Shown piece after piece: positions 37,531-46,818 of a stretch of DNA of 55,727 nucleotides (position 1 is its first letter; every line of letters starts with the position of its first letter). Both the position numbers and the translations under genes were made by a program. Below the pieces are notes generated by a model. That model ran no database searches, was not told where the DNA came from, and saw nothing but the letters and a program-made list of their open reading frames with translations. Origin of the DNA: Cyanobacteria bacterium REEB67 (lineage in GTDB: Bacteria; Cyanobacteriota; Vampirovibrionia; Obscuribacterales; Obscuribacteraceae); assembly GCA_018971775.1 (NCBI GenBank), contig JAGXAB010000042.1, forward strand, positions 1 to 55,727. The letters run 5' to 3'.

Positions 37531-39974
37531 ACGCGGGTCTCCATCTTAGTTGTCTGGCTGTGGGCGCTTTCAATGGCGTCAAGTGAACGTTTCACTTTCT
37601 CAATATCCTCGAGCGTTTCGATTTTGGACAAAACGACAGAATCTAGTTGAGTCAACTCTATTATTCTACTCTGCAATGCCATCGCTTCGCTGTCATTCCC
37701 TTCCATATCGGCTTTGCTCATCAATCTCGAAAATTCGGATTTCAAGACCTCCAAGCGTTCCTTCAATATTCTTGCCCGGGAATCCAACAAAACAACCAGG
37801 ACCGGTACTTTTTGTTTTACGAAGTCCTCGGCCTTGAGAATAATCTCAATCAGTTGCCTGGCCGCTTCCGAGTCGGGAGCAAGCCTGTCTTGCAGCAACA
37901 TGCGCAAATCCTCGATCGTGGCAAAATTGGGCCCGATGCCGTCTATGGCCGCTTTGATGCGCTGGTGGACAGGGGTGAGCATAAGGTCGTCGGCTAGATG
38001 CTGGGCAGCCTTGTCATAGTCTTCACGCGAGGTGAGAAATAAAGCCAGCTGGAGTATCTCGGCCTCGAAGCTGCCGGAGCCGGGGACGCGCTTGTTGGCC
38101 GGTCGCCCCATGGCGCTTGGAGGCATCGGCAGGCCTTCCTCATCGGCAAATTCGGGCTTTTTATCTTTGAAATTGCCCTTACCGCCAAACTTTTTATTGG
38201 ATTGTCTTGTGAACTGGGCCTTGGCCGGGAAACCCGGACCCTGTTGCCCATTTTGAAAATTGCCCTGACCGCCGCCCTGACCACCACCAAAATTGCGCCG
38301 GCCCGGAAAGCCACCGCCACCCTGCCCGCCGCCGGGAATCTCGCGGTCTTCGTCGAGACCGCCTGCCCCCGCCCCGGCACGAGGTCCGGCGCTGCCAAAA
38401 CCACCGTCGTCTTCATTTGGATCATATTCGGGAATGGTCGGCGGCTTCTGATAATTAGCGGCCGAATTGTTACGGCTTTGATAGCCGCCACCGCCGCCGT
38501 CATCGCCCCTCTGGTTCTGATAATTATTGCGCTGACCGTTTTGATACTTATTCTGGTAGCCGCCACCATTTTGATAATTGCGATAGCCTCCCTGGCTCTG
38601 GCCGCCCTGACCATAACCACCGGGGCCAAAATTGCGCGGTACATCGATGCGATTGGCGGCCCGATATTGACTGACATCGGCGAGGATTTCTTCCTCGCGT
38701 AAACGCAATTGCATTGCCCAGTTGCGCACATATTCACCGCGCGCCACCGAGTTTTTAATCACGGCTAAGATCGGTACTATGCGCGACGCCGCGTCGATAC
38801 GACCGGTGCTCTTGTCTAGATTGATACCGGCCACCGCTTTTTCCAACTGATAGTCGATCATCAGAGCGGCATCGGTTATTGCTTTTTGAAAAGCGGCCTG
38901 GCCCTCGGCGCCTGAGCGCAAGCATTCATCAGGGTCTTTGCCGCCCGGTATATTGATGACGCGCAATTCGATGCCGACACCTTCGGCAATCTGATTGAGA
39001 GTTTTGGCACCGCGTTCGATCGCTGTTGCACCGGCGGTATCGGCGTCAAAAGAAAGATAGACGCGCTTGCTGTCGGTATAACGCACGAGCAGCTTGGCCT
39101 GCGCTTCGGTGAGCGCGGTGCCGAGCGGTGCGACGGTATTGGTGAAACCATATTGATGACTGGTGATCACATCGAAGTATCCTTCGACGACAATCACCGA
39201 ATCTTTTTCTTTGATTGCCTGTTTGGCCAGGTTGTAACCAAAGAGATGATGGCTCTTGGTATAGATTGGAGACTCCGGCGAATTGACATACTTAGCCGAA
39301 TCATCACCGAGGGTCCTGCCACCAAATGCGATGACACGTCCTTCGCTGTCGCAAATCGGAATCATCAGCCGATTGCGAAAGAGATCATAGTGACCGCTGG
39401 TCTCCTGGCGCTTGCGCACCAGTCCCGCTTCCTCGAGAGTGGCAGGCGATGCCTTTGTTTTTTCGGTCAGATAATTGAGCAGGCCATCCCAGGTATTTGG
39501 TGCATAGCCCAGTTTGAAACGTTCGATCATCTCGGCGGTGAGGCCGCGATCTTCCAGATATTTACGCCCGATTATGCCTTCACGCGGGTCCTGCAAAAGT
39601 TTGATGTAGTATTCGCTAGCCTGTTGATAGAGCAAGAGTATCTGCGAACGTCTGTCGTATTCCTGCTGTTCCTGAGCCGATTCTACGAGCTTGACGCCAT
39701 AACGCTGGGCGAGCTCGCGCACCGAATCGATAAAATTTAGACCTTTGGTTTTCTGGACGAAGGCAAAAACATCGCCACCTTCACCACAACCAAAACATTT
39801 ATAGATGCCTTTTTCGGGTGTGACGTAAAAAGATGGCCCTTTTTCCGTGTGGAAAGGACAGAGTCCCTTGTACTGAGCACCGGCGCGCTTGAGCACGACC
39901 GTTTCCGAAACGATGTCGAGAATGCTGGCGTGCATCCTGACCTCAGCTATGACCTCTGGCGTCACGCCTTTCAC
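37527..39974 (-). CDS. dnaG: DNA primase DnaG with a long low-complexity insert
   Basis: It makes RNA primers for replication. The N-terminal CHC2 zinc finger has C39, H42, C60 and C63. The Toprim catalytic region includes [21 protein letters not shown] and [16 protein letters not shown] roughly 185-residue Gly/Gln/Asn/Arg-rich stretch (about 442-625; repeated GGYxN, QNGQ and GGGQGG) separates the core from a helical C-terminal DnaB-binding domain (about 630-815). Typical DnaG is near 600 aa; the 815-aa length is explained by the insert. The start is GTG at 39974 with GAGGAG upstream. It is followed by rpoD with overlapping stop and start. Confidence 0.96.
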   Translation of the reverse strand: MKGVTPEVIAEVRMHASILDIVSETVVLKRAGAQYKGLCPFHTEKGPSFYVTPEKGIYKCFGCGEGGDVFAFVQKTKGLNFIDSVRELAQRYGVKLVESAQEQQEYDRRSQILLLYQQASEYYIKLLQDPREGIIGRKYLEDRGLTAEMIERFKLGYAPNTWDGLLNYLTEKTKASPATLEEAGLVRKRQETSGHYDLFRNRLMIPICDSEGRVIAFGGRTLGDDSAKYVNSPESPIYTKSHHLFGYNLAKQAIKEKDSVIVVEGYFDVITSHQYGFTNTVAPLGTALTEAQAKLLVRYTDSKRVYLSFDADTAGATAIERGAKTLNQIAEGVGIELRVINIPGGKDPDECLRSGAEGQAAFQKAITDAALMIDYQLEKAVAGINLDKSTGRIDAASRIVPILAVIKNSVARGEYVRNWAMQLRLREEEILADVSQYRAANRIDVPRNFGPGGYGQGGQSQGGYRNYQNGGGYQNKYQNGQRNNYQNQRGDDGGGGGYQSRNNSAANYQKPPTIPEYDPNEDDGGFGSAGPRAGAGAGGLDEDREIPGGGQGGGGFPGRRNFGGGQGGGQGNFQNGQQGPGFPAKAQFTRQSNKKFGGKGNFKDKKPEFADEEGLPMPPSAMGRPANKRVPGSGSFEAEILQLALFLTSREDYDKAAQHLADDLMLTPVHQRIKAAIDGIGPNFATIEDLRMLLQDRLAPDSEAARQLIEIILKAEDFVKQKVPVLVVLLDSRARILKERLEVLKSEFSRLMSKADMEGNDSEAMALQSRIIELTQLDSVVLSKIETLEDIEKVKRSLDAIESAHSQTTKMETRV

Positions 39975-40159
39975 CGCTATATCTCCTCTCGTCTACCCCT
40001 CTGTTTATAGCATGTCAGGCTGTTCCTGGCCGATTAGATCTACACGCCGCAAGGCGCTTGGAAACCAAGTCTCACCAACATCTAACGAACACTTGTATAT
40101 ATAATCGTCAGGATATTTTCGCAGCATATATAAATCGGGTAGTTTGGAGAAATCAGGCC

Positions 40160-41578
40160 ATGAAGACCTTAATTAAAAACGGACGGGTAGTCACAGCGGT
40201 AGACGACTACCATGGCGATATTTTGATTGAAGGTGAGCGCATCACCCTGATTGGCGAAAAGCTCGATATCGCGGCGGACAAAATTATCGACGCCAAAGAC
40301 ATGCTGGTCATCCCGGGTGGCATCGATGCCCACACTCACATGGACATGCCCTTCGGCGGCACGACTTCATCCGACGATTTCGAAACAGGTACAAAGGCAG
40401 CCGCCCACGGCGGCACAACGACAATCATCGACTTCGCCATCCAAAACAAAGGCCAGTCTCTCTACGAAGCCCTCGATACATGGCATGCCAAGGCTCAGGG
40501 CAAGGCCGCCATCGACTATGGTTTTCACATGATCACGACCGACATGCCGCGCACCCGTTTGCATGAAATGAAAAAGCTGATTCACGATGAAGGTGTGACC
40601 AGCTTCAAATTGTTTATGGCTTACCCGGGCGTGTTGCTTGTTGACGACGCGACGATCTTCAGAGCGATGGCCACGGCCGGAGAAGAAGGCGGTTTGATTT
40701 GCATGCACGCCGAAAACGGCGTTGTGATCAACGAGATTGTCGAGCACGCCCTGGAAAAAGGCTACAGAGCACCGAAATATCACGCTCTCACCCGCCCGAC
40801 CAAGGCAGAAGCCGAAGGCGTCAACCGGGCCATTGCCCTGGCCGAAATGGCCGGATCTGCTGTTTACATCGTGCACCTGAGCTGCCATGACGCACTGAAA
40901 AAATTGAAAGAAGCACGCGACGAAGGCATCCCGGCATTCGCCGAGACCTGCCCTCAGTATCTTTTCCTCGACCACAGCTACTACGAGCGCGAAGACTTCG
41001 AAGGGGCAAAATACGTGATGACACCGCCTCTGCGCGAAAAGTGGAATCAAGAAGAATTGTGGACCGGCCTGAAGATGAACGACCTGCAGACAGTCTCTAC
41101 CGACCACTGCCCTTTCTGCTTCGCCGATCAAAAACAACTGGGCAAGGACGACTTCAGCAAAATACCGAACGGCGGCCCCGGCGTCGAAAATCGCATGAGC
41201 CTGATTTACAACGGCGGTGTCGTCCAGAACCGCATCAATGTCAACAGATTCGTTGAAATTACCTCCACCGCCGCAGCCAAGATTTTCGGCCTTTTCCCGC
41301 GCAAGGGCACGATTGCTGTCGGCTCGGACGCCGACATCGTCATCTTCAACCCCAATAAAAAAATGAAGATTAGCGCCGAAACTCACCATATGAGGGTAGA
41401 TTTCAACTGCTACGAAGGCTTCGAGGTGCAGGGCGTCCCCGAGACGGTCCTGTCGCGAGGTAAAGTAGTGATCGAAAACGGCAAATATGTCGGAAAGAAA
41501 GGCGACGGCTCGTATTTGAAGCGTTCGACTGTTCAACATCAGGCAAAAGAATCAACCTTTGCGCGTCTGGCAAGATAA
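40160..41578 (+). CDS. hydA: dihydropyrimidinase / hydantoinase
   Basis: It hydrolyses cyclic amides such as dihydropyrimidines or 5-substituted hydantoins. It belongs to the amidohydrolase superfamily with a binuclear zinc site: H58 and H60 in GIDAHTHMDMPFGG, the carbamylated-lysine region SFKLFMAYPG (K150), MHAENG, VHLSCHDALKK, and the last Asp in STDHCPFC. The protein is 472 aa from ATG at 40160, which fits the family. The frame is open from 40058, but the extra N-terminus lacks a ribosome-binding site and is unlike the family. AGG and GGAG lie upstream. Substrate cannot be told from sequence. No uracil-degradation partners lie nearby. Confidence 0.92.
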   Translation: MKTLIKNGRVVTAVDDYHGDILIEGERITLIGEKLDIAADKIIDAKDMLVIPGGIDAHTHMDMPFGGTTSSDDFETGTKAAAHGGTTTIIDFAIQNKGQSLYEALDTWHAKAQGKAAIDYGFHMITTDMPRTRLHEMKKLIHDEGVTSFKLFMAYPGVLLVDDATIFRAMATAGEEGGLICMHAENGVVINEIVEHALEKGYRAPKYHALTRPTKAEAEGVNRAIALAEMAGSAVYIVHLSCHDALKKLKEARDEGIPAFAETCPQYLFLDHSYYEREDFEGAKYVMTPPLREKWNQEELWTGLKMNDLQTVSTDHCPFCFADQKQLGKDDFSKIPNGGPGVENRMSLIYNGGVVQNRINVNRFVEITSTAAAKIFGLFPRKGTIAVGSDADIVIFNPNKKMKISAETHHMRVDFNCYEGFEVQGVPETVLSRGKVVIENGKYVGKKGDGSYLKRSTVQHQAKESTFARLAR

Positions 41579-41591
41579 AATTGTGATTTAG

Positions 41592-41618
41592 TTGACAAAG
41601 GTTGATAAAATCTAATAC
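41592..41618 (+). promoter_or_regulatory. probable promoter of murQ
   Basis: TTGACA at 41592-41597 is a perfect -35 hexamer. TAATAC at 41613-41618 is the best -10, 15 nt away, shorter than the ideal 17. Alternative overlapping -10s follow in the AT-rich stretch to 41625. It lies about 65 nt before the ATG at 41684. Confidence 0.4.
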
Positions 41619-41683
41619 ATATAACTCGGATGCGCTCCGAAAATCAGGTAACAGGGCAACAGCGGAAATCTAGGACGGACACA

Positions 41684-42667
41684 ATGGGCTATATACAAGA
41701 GTTCACCCGCATGGTGACGGAAGAAAGAAACGATCGAACTAAAGATCTCGACGTTCTCGATACTCACGACCTGGTCACACGTGTCCAGAAGGAAGATTTT
41801 GAAGTCGCTCAGGCTGTCGAAAAAACCGTCCCCGAAATCGCCAAAGCTGTCGACCTGATTGTCGAAAAATTGCAGAGCGGCGGTCGTCTGATTTATTTTG
41901 GAGCGGGCACCTCCGGCAGACTAGGCGTCCTCGACGCCACCGAGTGTCACCCGACTTTTGGTGTCGATCGCAATCTAGTACAGGCTTGCATCGCCGGCGG
42001 CAAAGAGGCGATGTTCGTCTCCTTTGAAAATGCCGAAGACTCGACCGAACTCGGCGAACAGGACGCCCTGACAGTAAAAGTGACGGCCAATGATGCCGTC
42101 GTCGGTATCACCGCTTCCGGTCGCACCCCCTATGTGATTGCCGCCCTGCAATACGCCAAAGGCGAAGGTGCCGCCACCATTGCCCTGGTCAACAACCTCG
42201 ATACTCCCTTGCACGTCATCTCCGATGTGACGATTGCCATCCTGACCGGACCGGAAGCTCTGACCGGCTCGACCCGCATGAAGGCCGGCAGCTCGCAAAA
42301 GATGGTGCTCAACTTGCTCTCCACCTGCACCATGGTCAGACTGGGCAAGGTCTACGAAAACCTGATGGTAGACCTGAAGCCGACCAACGAAAAATTGCGC
42401 GAACGGGCCACCTCGATCATCTCTCTGATGGGCGATGTACCAAGACCGATTGCCGAAGGCGCGCTCGTCGCTTCGCACGATCAGTGCAAAACCGCTATCT
42501 TGATGATTAAGCGCAAGATGGGTCGCGTCCAGGCCGAAGAGCTGATCAAAAAATACAACGGCTCCCTGCGCAAAGCTCTGATGTCACCTCCAGGTGAGTC
42601 GGGCATGCACAGAGCGGTGACCGACAGCCAGATTCAAAAAGCCGTCAGCGAATCGTCCAACAGCTAA
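41684..42667 (+). CDS. murQ: N-acetylmuramic acid 6-phosphate etherase MurQ
   Basis: It cleaves the lactyl ether of N-acetylmuramate 6-phosphate to give GlcNAc-6-phosphate and D-lactate in cell-wall recycling. The SIS domain signature is clear: GGRLIYFGAGTSGRLGVLDATECHPTFG with the catalytic Glu, ENAEDS, GITASGRTPYVIAAL, and the family mark STRMKAGSSQKMVLN. The protein is 327 aa from ATG at 41684 (AGGACGG upstream); the 18-residue extension to 41630 is not family-like. Close downstream is a TPR membrane protein in the same direction. No dedicated sugar permease or MurR/RpiR regulator is adjacent, so the substrate may come from internal recycling. Confidence 0.95.
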   Translation: MGYIQEFTRMVTEERNDRTKDLDVLDTHDLVTRVQKEDFEVAQAVEKTVPEIAKAVDLIVEKLQSGGRLIYFGAGTSGRLGVLDATECHPTFGVDRNLVQACIAGGKEAMFVSFENAEDSTELGEQDALTVKVTANDAVVGITASGRTPYVIAALQYAKGEGAATIALVNNLDTPLHVISDVTIAILTGPEALTGSTRMKAGSSQKMVLNLLSTCTMVRLGKVYENLMVDLKPTNEKLRERATSIISLMGDVPRPIAEGALVASHDQCKTAILMIKRKMGRVQAEELIKKYNGSLRKALMSPPGESGMHRAVTDSQIQKAVSESSNS

Positions 42668-42712
42668 CCGAGAAATAGATCTACGAAACAAAATCTACGA
42701 GACAAAATATAA

Positions 42713-44671
42713 ATGAATCATGGCCAGCCCGGCAAAGTGATTGGTGAAAATCAATCGACCAGGCTGGCCCTTCTTTTGGCCCCTCTCGCCGCAGAATCTG
42801 CCGCGTCCAGAGCGGCGATCGCAGCCGAAAAACGCGAAGTCGCCTGGAGAAAATTCAGGTCGCTGGTCTCGCTCTTCAATATCGGCAGATTGACCTCGAT
42901 CAGTGCTGCCCTCTTCACCTTTTTCCTCATTTATCACAGGAGCGGCGCCCTGCTCGCTCATCAAACTCTCTTCATAAGCGCAGGGCTGGCAGTGATTTTC
43001 CTGCCGATATTGCTCGCCTCAATCATCTTTGGCGCCCGCCTTGGACTTTTCGGAGCGGCAGAATTTTTTTGCGGTCTGGCCTACCTGCCGATGGGCATCA
43101 TCGGCGGTACCACCTTCCGCGAGCGCTCGCACCAACTGCTTGCTTTGATCTACAGCGGCGTCGGCCGCTTCGACGAAGCGATCAAAAGCATGCAACGCCA
43201 CGACAATAGTATCGATATCTTCGCGCCGAGCAACTCCAGCCCCTGGAATGAGAGACGGCGTCTGCCGGAGTTGCTCGCGCGCATCGGCCAGGACCAGCGC
43301 GGCTGGCAAGTGCTGCAAAAAAATCTCAAAGGCGACAGGCAGGCTATCGAAGACCTCGATTGCCCACAATTTCGCGATCAGCTGCAATGCGATCTGATCT
43401 CGGCCGGCAGCATACTACAAATGCTCGATCGGCGCACCGAGGCCCTCCCGTACCTGCAGGAGGCAGCAGCGATCGGCGACGAACCGGCTTGCTCAGCTTC
43501 GGCAAAGATCCTCGGCTTGTATGCCGCCGGTCTATTTTATTTCAATCAAGATTTATTTCAAGAAGCTCAGTCTGCTTTTGAAGCCTGCAGCGCCGAGGTG
43601 CAGAGACAACGCCTGCAAACGGCCAATGTACTGGCAGGTAAAGCGGCGCGCAGCAAGGAGCATAGTGAGATATATGCCCGCGGCCAGATTTATCTGGGCC
43701 AGTGCTATTTGCAAAACAATCAAACAGAAAAAGTGCCGGCGGTTCTGACGACTATTAAAGACGAAAATGCGTCCGAACCGCCGGCCGCCGATGACAGCAT
43801 CCTGGCGGCGATTCTCGAGAGCGATTACTGGCTGAGCCAGAACAGAGCAGATACGGCACTGGCTATACTTGCAGGCAAACTTGAACTGCTCCTGCATTCG
43901 GACGCTAAAGATGATCGCCTGGCGACCTTGACGGCAAAAAAATATCAAAAAGCGCTACAGGCGGCAGGCCAGCAGGAAGATGCGGAGCGCATCGGCCAGG
44001 CCATCGAAAAGCGCCAAATTCTCAATTCGAGTGCCAAAGCAGCAGAACATAGCACCGCCGGTGACACCCTTGACGCGGATAGAATCACAGGGCTAAAGCT
44101 TGACGCACATGGTCAATTGCGCCTGCCCAATTTAAAGATCTCGCGTCAGACATCCAATCGTAGTGTTCTTTTTTTCCTGGTTACCATAGCCTATACGATC
44201 TATCTATGGTGCCTGCACGTCAACACCTATGTCTCTCTAGCAGCCACTTTGCTATGCTTGCTAGCTTTACGGATAGCAGTTGGCAATCTCAAAAAACACA
44301 TCAGTAATCGCCGCGCCCGATTTTTTGTCGAGCAAACACTGAAGCACAATCAGTCGGAAAATGTCACCCTCGAAATCATCTCGACCGCTAATTCTTTGAC
44401 CATTCTAAAAAACTGCAAAATCAAAGCTGGTCCTGCCGACTGCCTCGGCAGGGATCTCGATTTTCACTTCAGCGAAGACCTGCTTTATACAAGCGGTGCC
44501 TGCCGCATCAACAAAAGTAGCGAAGTCAAAGCGCGCTTGCATAGACATCCGCAGAGCGGAGAAGTGCTTGCCGTCGAAACCCTGGGACGTGTGCTGATCG
44601 TACAAAACCGTCCGGGCAAAAAACAAAAGCAGATTGGCAGCGAAAAAGAAGCACGGCCGCGAGAAAAATGA
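42713..44671 (+). CDS. membrane protein with TPR-like repeats
   Basis: The protein is 652 aa. Two or three membrane segments lie near the N-terminus (LTSISAALFTFFLIYH, LAVIFLPILLASIIFG) and a pair at about 490-535 (SVLFFLVTIAYTIYLW, VSLAATLLCLLALRIA). Between them are helical TPR-like repeats (GVGRFDEAIKSM, RTEALPYLQEAAAI, LFQEAQSAFEAC, QIYLGQCYLQNNQ). The C-terminus is basic. The start at 42713 is 46 nt after murQ, so co-transcription is likely. The role is unknown; TPR proteins usually scaffold complexes, and envelope function is suggested by the membrane anchors only. Confidence 0.75.
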   Translation: MNHGQPGKVIGENQSTRLALLLAPLAAESAASRAAIAAEKREVAWRKFRSLVSLFNIGRLTSISAALFTFFLIYHRSGALLAHQTLFISAGLAVIFLPILLASIIFGARLGLFGAAEFFCGLAYLPMGIIGGTTFRERSHQLLALIYSGVGRFDEAIKSMQRHDNSIDIFAPSNSSPWNERRRLPELLARIGQDQRGWQVLQKNLKGDRQAIEDLDCPQFRDQLQCDLISAGSILQMLDRRTEALPYLQEAAAIGDEPACSASAKILGLYAAGLFYFNQDLFQEAQSAFEACSAEVQRQRLQTANVLAGKAARSKEHSEIYARGQIYLGQCYLQNNQTEKVPAVLTTIKDENASEPPAADDSILAAILESDYWLSQNRADTALAILAGKLELLLHSDAKDDRLATLTAKKYQKALQAAGQQEDAERIGQAIEKRQILNSSAKAAEHSTAGDTLDADRITGLKLDAHGQLRLPNLKISRQTSNRSVLFFLVTIAYTIYLWCLHVNTYVSLAATLLCLLALRIAVGNLKKHISNRRARFFVEQTLKHNQSENVTLEIISTANSLTILKNCKIKAGPADCLGRDLDFHFSEDLLYTSGACRINKSSEVKARLHRHPQSGEVLAVETLGRVLIVQNRPGKKQKQIGSEKEARPREK

Positions 44672-44819
44672 AGCACGAGCAGATTGAACAGTAACTCCTG
44701 AACGTCTACCTCTAGAATAACATCTTCCATTTGGGGCCAGGGTTGGCATCGTGACGTTCCAACCGTGGTCAGATATGATAAGACACACACGCCAGCGAGG
44801 TTCACAGGAGAAAGGCGAA

Positions 44820-45713
44820 ATGGGCGGTGATTTGCGGTTATGGGCTCGGGAAACAGTCTGTTTAACGGCCAGCGCGATTTTGCTTTCGGCCGCAGGGACT
44901 GACTCAGACCAGGTACATCCGGATCCGCGCCTGCAAGGTGTCGGCATCGGTATGGACCATGCCGGCTGGACAATGTCCAGGGTTGAAGATGAAGTCAGGC
45001 TTCATCCAAAATCTGCGACCGCCTATCTTGAGCGCGGCAATGCGCGTTTTCTTGATTCAGACATAGACCTGGCAATGTCTGATTTTAATCAAGCGATCAA
45101 GCTTGATCCTCACTGTGCCAGGGCGTATATCGGCCGCTATTTTGTCTATTGCGCTCACCGCCAGTTTGCCCAAGCGCTTGCCCAATTGAAGAAAGTCTAT
45201 GAAATAGCGCCGCCTGATATCGCCATGGATGCACTCAATCTGCAGGCCACGCTGCACAAGGAGATTGATCAGTTTCCGGAGGCGCTCGCCGAATATACGC
45301 GAGTAATAAAATCAAATCACTTTAGCAAGCGCCGCCTCTCTTATGTTTATCTAGAACGAGGCATTGTCAACGATCGCCTCGGTAAGATTGCGGCGGCAAT
45401 TCAAGACTATACAAGCGCCACCAAATTAGATCCGACCCTTGGTCAAGCTTTCCTTTATCGCGGCAACGACTATCGCAATATCAACCAGGTCAATCGAGCT
45501 CTGGCAGACTACGGCCATCTAATCGGTGCTGGCAAGCTTGAGATTGGCGAGGAGCATTCAGACTTTAGCCGGACAATGAGGAAAGATGCTTATCGGGAAC
45601 GTTCAATTTTATACTCTAAGATCCGGCGACCTGACCTGGCCAAGGCTGACCGAATGGCTGCCTATCGATGCGACCGTGAAGATATGGAACTTATGCCTTT
45701 TCGAGGCAAGTAA
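44820..45713 (+). CDS. exported TPR-repeat protein
   Basis: The start ATG at 44820 has GGAG and a second purine-rich stretch just upstream; the frame is open from 44751, but that part lacks a ribosome-binding site. The N-terminus has an Arg-containing leader and a hydrophobic stretch (CLTASAILLSAAG), a probable signal peptide. At least four TPR units follow: SATAYLERGNARFLDSD, AMSDFNQAIKLDPH, YLERGIVNDRLGKIAAAIQD and AFLYRGNDYRNINQ. TPRs mediate protein-protein contacts. It ends 5 nt before the convergent stop of the SWIM gene. Its partners are unknown. Confidence 0.78.
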   Translation: MGGDLRLWARETVCLTASAILLSAAGTDSDQVHPDPRLQGVGIGMDHAGWTMSRVEDEVRLHPKSATAYLERGNARFLDSDIDLAMSDFNQAIKLDPHCARAYIGRYFVYCAHRQFAQALAQLKKVYEIAPPDIAMDALNLQATLHKEIDQFPEALAEYTRVIKSNHFSKRRLSYVYLERGIVNDRLGKIAAAIQDYTSATKLDPTLGQAFLYRGNDYRNINQVNRALADYGHLIGAGKLEIGEEHSDFSRTMRKDAYRERSILYSKIRRPDLAKADRMAAYRCDREDMELMPFRGK

Positions 45714-45717
45714 CTGC

Positions 45718-46818
45718 TTATCTCTTTTTCAGCCTTCTCGCCGCCTGACTTTTAGTCAGATCCATGGCATCGTTTAAAGCTGACAGCGAGCGTGCCTGAA
45801 GCTTCAAGCGGCCCCTTTGACTTTCCCAGCTGTTGATAGAAGCAACACTGACGCCCAGAAGCTCAGCCAGGCGGCTTTGAGACAGCTCTAATCTGGCTCG
45901 CAAGTCACGCACCGATTTTGCTGTCAGGGGGCGGGCTTTCGCTGCATTGAGCTTGATCTCGGTCTTGGTGCCGGCTTTAGTTTTTGATTTTGAAAGTACA
46001 TTTGGTTTTGGCTGTTTGATAGTCTTTGCTGCCGCAATTACCTTGGCGGTTTCGCTTCTATCTGCCTGTCTCGATTTTTTCACAGGCTTTTGGGCGCCGA
46101 TTATATCTATGCCAAAAATATCGCCAAGGTCGCTTTCGGCTATTTGTCTTTGCTTCTCAGCTTTGCCTGTTTTTCTCTGCAATTTCGTGGCAGCGATTGC
46201 ATCTGCTGCAATGAGCTCTTCGTGGTCCACGGCGCGCAAAAGAAAAAGCAGTGCTGGTTGCTCGTCGAGCCGGGCTCCCACTCCGTAAAGCACAGCGGCC
46301 ACGTGCTTGCACATAGTAGCCCAATCAGGGCAACTGCAGTCCAAGTTTATTTCGGCGGGCTGGGGGAAAATGCCCTGGCTTTTATGTGTCACCACCGACA
46401 TGACACTGTGCGAGAGTTTGCCCTGAAGGAGCTCTAAAAGAGAGCCGATCTTTCCGGCGCAGCGTTCTTTAACGGCGCTCCATTTATCCCGCGGCAGTGA
46501 ATTGATCTTGATTTTTACGTCATAGAGCTCAGATCCGCTTACAATCGCAGTGATCTCACCAGAAGAAATATTTAGATGGCAGACCGAGCCATTGCGCACA
46601 TACGTCCTGCCGCGCGGTAGACGGTTGGCGTAATCGCTAAAAGACTCAAGATGTTGGCACCAGGATTCGCCCCAGAAAGTACGCGCGATTTTGCGGCCCT
46701 GGATCTCCACTGGCTGGATGTTTAGGCCTTGTTTCTTTAGTGAGGACATCTTTTTAGTAGCTTGTTTGCGGCGTTCAGCTACGCTTACATAAGGTCTCCA
46801 TCCCCATCCATAGTTCAT
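45718..46818 (-). CDS. SWIM zinc-finger protein with C-terminal XRE helix-turn-helix
   Basis: In this 366-aa protein, the first 150 residues form the conserved N-terminal part seen in SWIM proteins paired with SNF2 helicases (FWGESWCQHLESF, RLPRGRTYVRNG). The SWIM motif CSCPDWATMCKHVAAVLY (about 160-178) fits the CxCx(n)CxH pattern for zinc and nucleic-acid binding. A Lys/Thr/Ala-rich linker follows, then an XRE-type helix-turn-helix at about 300-350 (RARLELSQSRLAELLGVS, then INSWESQRG). Its ATG overlaps the helicase stop in an ATGA, so the two are translated together. The helix-turn-helix suggests DNA targeting or autoregulation; this fusion is not one I know as standard. Confidence 0.85.
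   Translation of the reverse strand: MNYGWGWRPYVSVAERRKQATKKMSSLKKQGLNIQPVEIQGRKIARTFWGESWCQHLESFSDYANRLPRGRTYVRNGSVCHLNISSGEITAIVSGSELYDVKIKINSLPRDKWSAVKERCAGKIGSLLELLQGKLSHSVMSVVTHKSQGIFPQPAEINLDCSCPDWATMCKHVAAVLYGVGARLDEQPALLFLLRAVDHEELIAADAIAATKLQRKTGKAEKQRQIAESDLGDIFGIDIIGAQKPVKKSRQADRSETAKVIAAAKTIKQPKPNVLSKSKTKAGTKTEIKLNAAKARPLTAKSVRDLRARLELSQSRLAELLGVSVASINSWESQRGRLKLQARSLSALNDAMDLTKSQAARRLKKR

Noticed and set aside
40367..41539. 390-codon open frame on the minus strand inside the hydantoinase gene
   Set aside because: The plus-strand frame has all metal-binding motifs of dihydropyrimidinase; the antisense frame is composition-driven.
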